8,140 nucleotides of DNA, from the NCBI GenBank assembly GCA_030683195.1, contig JAUXQA010000274.1:1-8140 (forward strand), in the 5' to 3' direction. A program made the translations under genes and the position numbers. Position 1 is the first letter of the stretch, and each line of letters starts with the position of its first letter. Positions 6,139 to 8,140 of the stretch are shown here, one piece after another. Below the pieces are notes generated by a model. That model was not told the origin of the DNA. It was given only the letters and a program-made list of their open reading frames with translations, and searched no databases. This DNA is from Rhodoferax sp. (GTDB taxonomy: Bacteria > Pseudomonadota > Gammaproteobacteria > Burkholderiales > Burkholderiaceae_C).

Positions 6139-6933
6139 ATGCACCCGGACTGGCTTATTCCCCAATGGCCCGCCCCCCGGGGCGTACAGGCCGTGTGCAC
6201 CACGCGGGCTGGCGGGCAGTCGTGTGTGCCTTATGACAGCTTCAATTTGGGTGACCATGTCGGGGATACCCCGGAAGATGTCGCTGCAAACCGCACCACA
6301 CTTGCGCAGGCCTTGGGCGCAAAACCTGTATTTTTATCTCAAGTGCATGGCACCCACGTGAAATGGCTGGGTGCAGACACCGCCCAAGGCACTGCTGCCG
6401 ATGCCTGCATGACTGACCAGCCCGGGCTGGCTTGCACCATCATGGTGGCTGATTGCCTGCCTGTGTTGTTTGCTCACAAAAACGGTGGCTGTGTGGCTGC
6501 AGCGCATGCTGGCTGGCGTGGCTTGGCTGGCGAGGGTGGTGCTGGTGTCCTGGATGCGGTTATAGAGCGTTTTAAGGCTCTAGCCGGCGTAAATAAAGGG
6601 TCAGATGCTTCTGAAGTAATAGCATGGCTGGGCCCGTGTATTGGCCCTGACGCCTTTGAAGTGGGTGAGGAGGTTCGCGCTGCGTTTGTCGCGCAGGACC
6701 CGGCTGCACGCGTTTTGTTCAGGCCGGCTCACGTAGCCGCACCGGCCGCCCCCAAATGGCTGGCTAACCTGCCCGGCTTGGCCCGACTGCGTTTGGCAGC
6801 GCTTGGAGTTCACGGCGTTTACGGTAACGACGGGCAGGTTGACTGGTGCACGGTCAGCAACACTTCAAGGTTTTTCTCTTACCGGCGGGACCGGGTCAGC
6901 GGCCGTTTCGCCGCCTGCATCTGGCGCAGTTGA
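6139..6933 (+). CDS. pgeF: Peptidoglycan editing factor PgeF (YfiH/laccase-domain, DUF152)
   Basis: The 264-residue protein carries the zinc ligands of the YfiH/LACC1 fold: H70 in SQVHGTHV, C106 in VADCLPVLF and H123 in AAHAGWRGL. The GPCIGPDAFEVG block follows, and a C-terminal YRRD segment ends the domain. E. coli PgeF removes wrongly added L-Ser from UDP-MurNAc so that L-Ala is kept; homologues were also named polyphenol oxidases or purine nucleoside enzymes. The ATG at 6139 has AAGGG about ten bases upstream, overlapping the ycaO stop, so the two genes are probably co-transcribed. Bases 6558-6627 are AT-rich with rare codons (ATA, CTA, GTA, AAT) and contain a hairpin, unlike the rest of the gene. 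The last 69 bases overlap the 3' end of the next, leftward gene. Confidence 0.92.
   Translation: MHPDWLIPQWPAPRGVQAVCTTRAGGQSCVPYDSFNLGDHVGDTPEDVAANRTTLAQALGAKPVFLSQVHGTHVKWLGADTAQGTAADACMTDQPGLACTIMVADCLPVLFAHKNGGCVAAAHAGWRGLAGEGGAGVLDAVIERFKALAGVNKGSDASEVIAWLGPCIGPDAFEVGEEVRAAFVAQDPAARVLFRPAHVAAPAAPKWLANLPGLARLRLAALGVHGVYGNDGQVDWCTVSNTSRFFSYRRDRVSGRFAACIWRS
6563..6582. repeat. Hairpin within AT-rich patch of pgeF
   Basis: TAGAGC (6563-6568) and GCTCTA (6577-6582) form a perfect six-base stem around an eight-base loop. It sits in a 70-base AT-rich, rare-codon patch of the pgeF coding region. It may mark a short palindromic repeat of the kind scattered in Comamonadaceae genomes that was absorbed in frame. 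That last point is inference. Confidence 0.35.
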
Positions 6934-7143
6934 ATGGGCGGCCGCCAACTCCGCAGCTTCGCGTGCCTTGATCGCCCGGCGGCGAGTGGGCGCGCCCATG
7001 ACATACATCACCAAAACGATCGGTGCCACGCCGTAAAGCACAAACGTGATCACTGCACCCAAAATCGTGCCGTTGGAGTGGGTAGCTTCGGCCACTGCCA
7101 TCATCAGGGCAACATACAACCAGGCGATGGGCACAATGTACAT
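6865..7143 (-). CDS. Small two-helix inner-membrane protein, unknown function
   Basis: The 92-residue protein has two hydrophobic segments, about residues 4-19 (VPIAWLYVALMMAVAEA) and 27-49 (ILGAVITFVLYGVAPIVLVM), joined by a short polar loop (THSNG). The Arg-rich stretch TRRRAIKAR right after the second helix puts the C-terminus in the cytoplasm by the positive-inside rule, so the N-terminus is also inside. The tail (residues about 50-92) is rich in Ala, Pro and Glu and likely disordered. I know of no named family. I recall similar small proteins beside phaC in related genomes, but cannot check this. The gene is divergent from phaC and its end overlaps pgeF by 69 bases. The ATG at 7143 lacks a strong ribosome site. 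It could be missed or placed differently by other annotators. Confidence 0.65.
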   Translation of the reverse strand: MYIVPIAWLYVALMMAVAEATHSNGTILGAVITFVLYGVAPIVLVMYVMGAPTRRRAIKAREAAELAAAHSTAPDAGGETAADPVPPVREKP

Positions 7144-7264
7144 GGGGCTTGAATTCTTTGAAAGATTGAAAAAATGTCAGGGTTTCGAAGGGCGTCACCT
7201 GAGATACTTCAGTATGAGCCGGCTGGACTTCCCAATATACAAGTAACGACAACGAGGACACAAC
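7144..7264 (+). promoter_or_regulatory. phaC upstream region with ribosome binding site
   Basis: These 121 bases lie between divergent genes and are richer in A/T than their surroundings, notably 7148-7176. GAGGA at 7254-7258 sits six bases before the phaC ATG and is a good Shine-Dalgarno site. A small palindrome, ATACT-TC-AGTAT, lies at 7204-7215, and a TATACA at 7236-7241 has no good -35 partner. I cannot name the promoter or a PhaR site with confidence. Confidence 0.4.
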
Positions 7265-8140
7265 ATGACACCGGATTCCCCTGAATTTTGGGCGCAATCG
7301 GCGCAAGAGCTTCAAGACAACTTGAAAGAGGGTTGGGCCAAGGCTTTTCAGTCTTTTCAGAACATGGACCTGGGGGCCTCGGGCGCGGCACTTACTGCCC
7401 CCGCCGCCACAACGCCCAACATCAGTTTTGCCCCTGAAAAGCTGCAGGAACTGCAGCAGCAGTACCTCAAGGAAGCCGCCGGCCTGTGGTCGCAGGGTGT
7501 GGGCAAAGCCGATGACAAGCGTTTTTCAGCAGAAGCCTGGAGTGCCAACCCTTTGGCTGCCTTTTCGGCGGCCACTTATCTGCTCAACACCCGCGCCCTG
7601 ATGGGCCTGGCCGATGCCGTCCAGGCCGATGCCAAGACCCGGGCCCGCATTCGCTTTGCCGTTGAGCAACTGGCTGCTGCGGCGGCTCCCAGCAACTTTT
7701 TGGCTTTCAATGCCGAGGCGCAAAAGAAAGCCATTGAGACCAAAGGCGAGAGCATTGCCAAAGGCATGCAAAACCTGATGCACGACATGCGCCAGGGCCA
7801 TGTGTCCATGACCGACGAAAGCGTGTTTGAGGTCGGCAAGAACGTCGCCACCACCGAAGGCGCTGTGGTGTTTGAGAACGAGCTGTTCCAGTTGATTGAG
7901 TACAAGCCGCTCACGCCCAAGGTTTATGAAAAACCGTTCTTGCTGGTTCCACCGTGCATCAACAAGTTCTATATTCTGGATCTGCAGCCAGAGAACTCGC
8001 TGATCCGCTATGCCGTGGCGCAGGGCCACCGCACTTTCGTGGTGAGTTGGCGCAATCCTGATGCCTCACTGGCGCAAAAGACCTGGGACAACTATGTCGA
8101 AGACGCAGCGATCAAGGCGATCAGCGTGACGAAAGACATC
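7265..8140 (+). CDS. phaC: Class I poly(3-hydroxyalkanoate) synthase PhaC, N-terminal 292 residues
   Basis: The frame is open from the ATG at 7265 to the window end. It reads as the N-terminal half of a class I PHA synthase, which joins 3-hydroxyacyl-CoA units into polyester on the granule surface. Typical PhaC blocks are present: FSAATYLLNTRALMGL, AAPSNFLAFN, GKNVATTEGAVVFEN, the strand LIEYKPLTPKVYEKP, FLLVPPCINKFYILDL and RTFVVSWRNPD, followed by DNYVEDA. The alpha/beta-hydrolase core begins at about residue 220. The lipase-like box with the catalytic Cys (near residue 320 in the Ralstonia enzyme), Asp and His lie beyond the window. A GAGGA ribosome site fixes the start. The N-terminal 60 residues are the usual variable region. 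phaA/phaB partners would be expected downstream but are not visible. Confidence 0.93.
   Translation, partial: MTPDSPEFWAQSAQELQDNLKEGWAKAFQSFQNMDLGASGAALTAPAATTPNISFAPEKLQELQQQYLKEAAGLWSQGVGKADDKRFSAEAWSANPLAAFSAATYLLNTRALMGLADAVQADAKTRARIRFAVEQLAAAAAPSNFLAFNAEAQKKAIETKGESIAKGMQNLMHDMRQGHVSMTDESVFEVGKNVATTEGAVVFENELFQLIEYKPLTPKVYEKPFLLVPPCINKFYILDLQPENSLIRYAVAQGHRTFVVSWRNPDASLAQKTWDNYVEDAAIKAISVTKDI

Noticed and set aside
5175..6203. Long (342-codon) open frame on the minus strand opposite ycaO
   Set aside because: It lies wholly over ycaO, which has clear family motifs, and its translation shows no recognisable domain. It is a shadow caused by GC-rich codon usage.
7526..8029. 167-codon minus-strand open frame opposite phaC
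   Set aside because: phaC is unmistakable in the other direction with a good ribosome site, and the antisense peptide has no domain.
1..8140. CRISPR array, tRNA or rRNA genes
   Set aside because: No regularly spaced short repeats, cloverleaf-type sequence or rRNA-like segment was seen on reading through the window.

Overview
The window looks like a chromosomal segment of a beta-proteobacterium, most likely Comamonadaceae (Rhodoferax/Polaromonas-like). This rests on the GC-rich coding sequence, the style of the proteins, a class I polyhydroxyalkanoate synthase gene (phaC) next to pgeF, and the relics of IS66, IS3 and IS256 elements. Taxonomy is inferred from protein resemblance only.

Layout. 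Positions 1 to about 1180 are an insertion-sequence graveyard. They hold the last codons of an IS256-type transposase, an IS66 element that lost its left part and most of tnpB and tnpC (leaving an in-frame tnpB'-tnpC' fusion and a recognisable right terminal repeat), a second IS66 tnpA fragment with a one-base deletion, and a short IS3-type transposase scrap. Positions 1182-4300 carry a leftward, tightly packed gene group. In transcription order it encodes a small dimeric alpha/beta-barrel (ABM-like) protein, a fumarylacetoacetate-hydrolase-family enzyme, a zinc-ribbon Nudix hydrolase, a possible 39-codon ORF, and a DEDDh exonuclease fused to a UvrC/Cho-like GIY-YIG nuclease with a four-cysteine motif. 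A short divergent region (4301-4388) with nested inverted repeats separates this group from the rightward pair ycaO and pgeF. A small two-helix membrane protein gene lies leftward between pgeF and phaC, and its 3' end overlaps that of pgeF. The window closes inside phaC, just short of its catalytic cysteine.

How the genes fit together. The leftward group looks like a mixed housekeeping operon (nucleotide clean-up or repair plus a hydrolase of small acids) rather than one pathway. YcaO is the RimO accessory factor for ribosomal protein S12, PgeF keeps peptidoglycan precursors correct, and PhaC makes polyhydroxybutyrate storage polymer. I see no clearly new defence or biosynthetic system. The points most worth a second look are the exonuclease/GIY-YIG protein (Fe-S-type cysteine motif, and a T8 slippage tract between its domains), an AT-rich rare-codon patch with a hairpin inside pgeF, the nested repeats at the ycaO start, and the IS66 deletion fusion.
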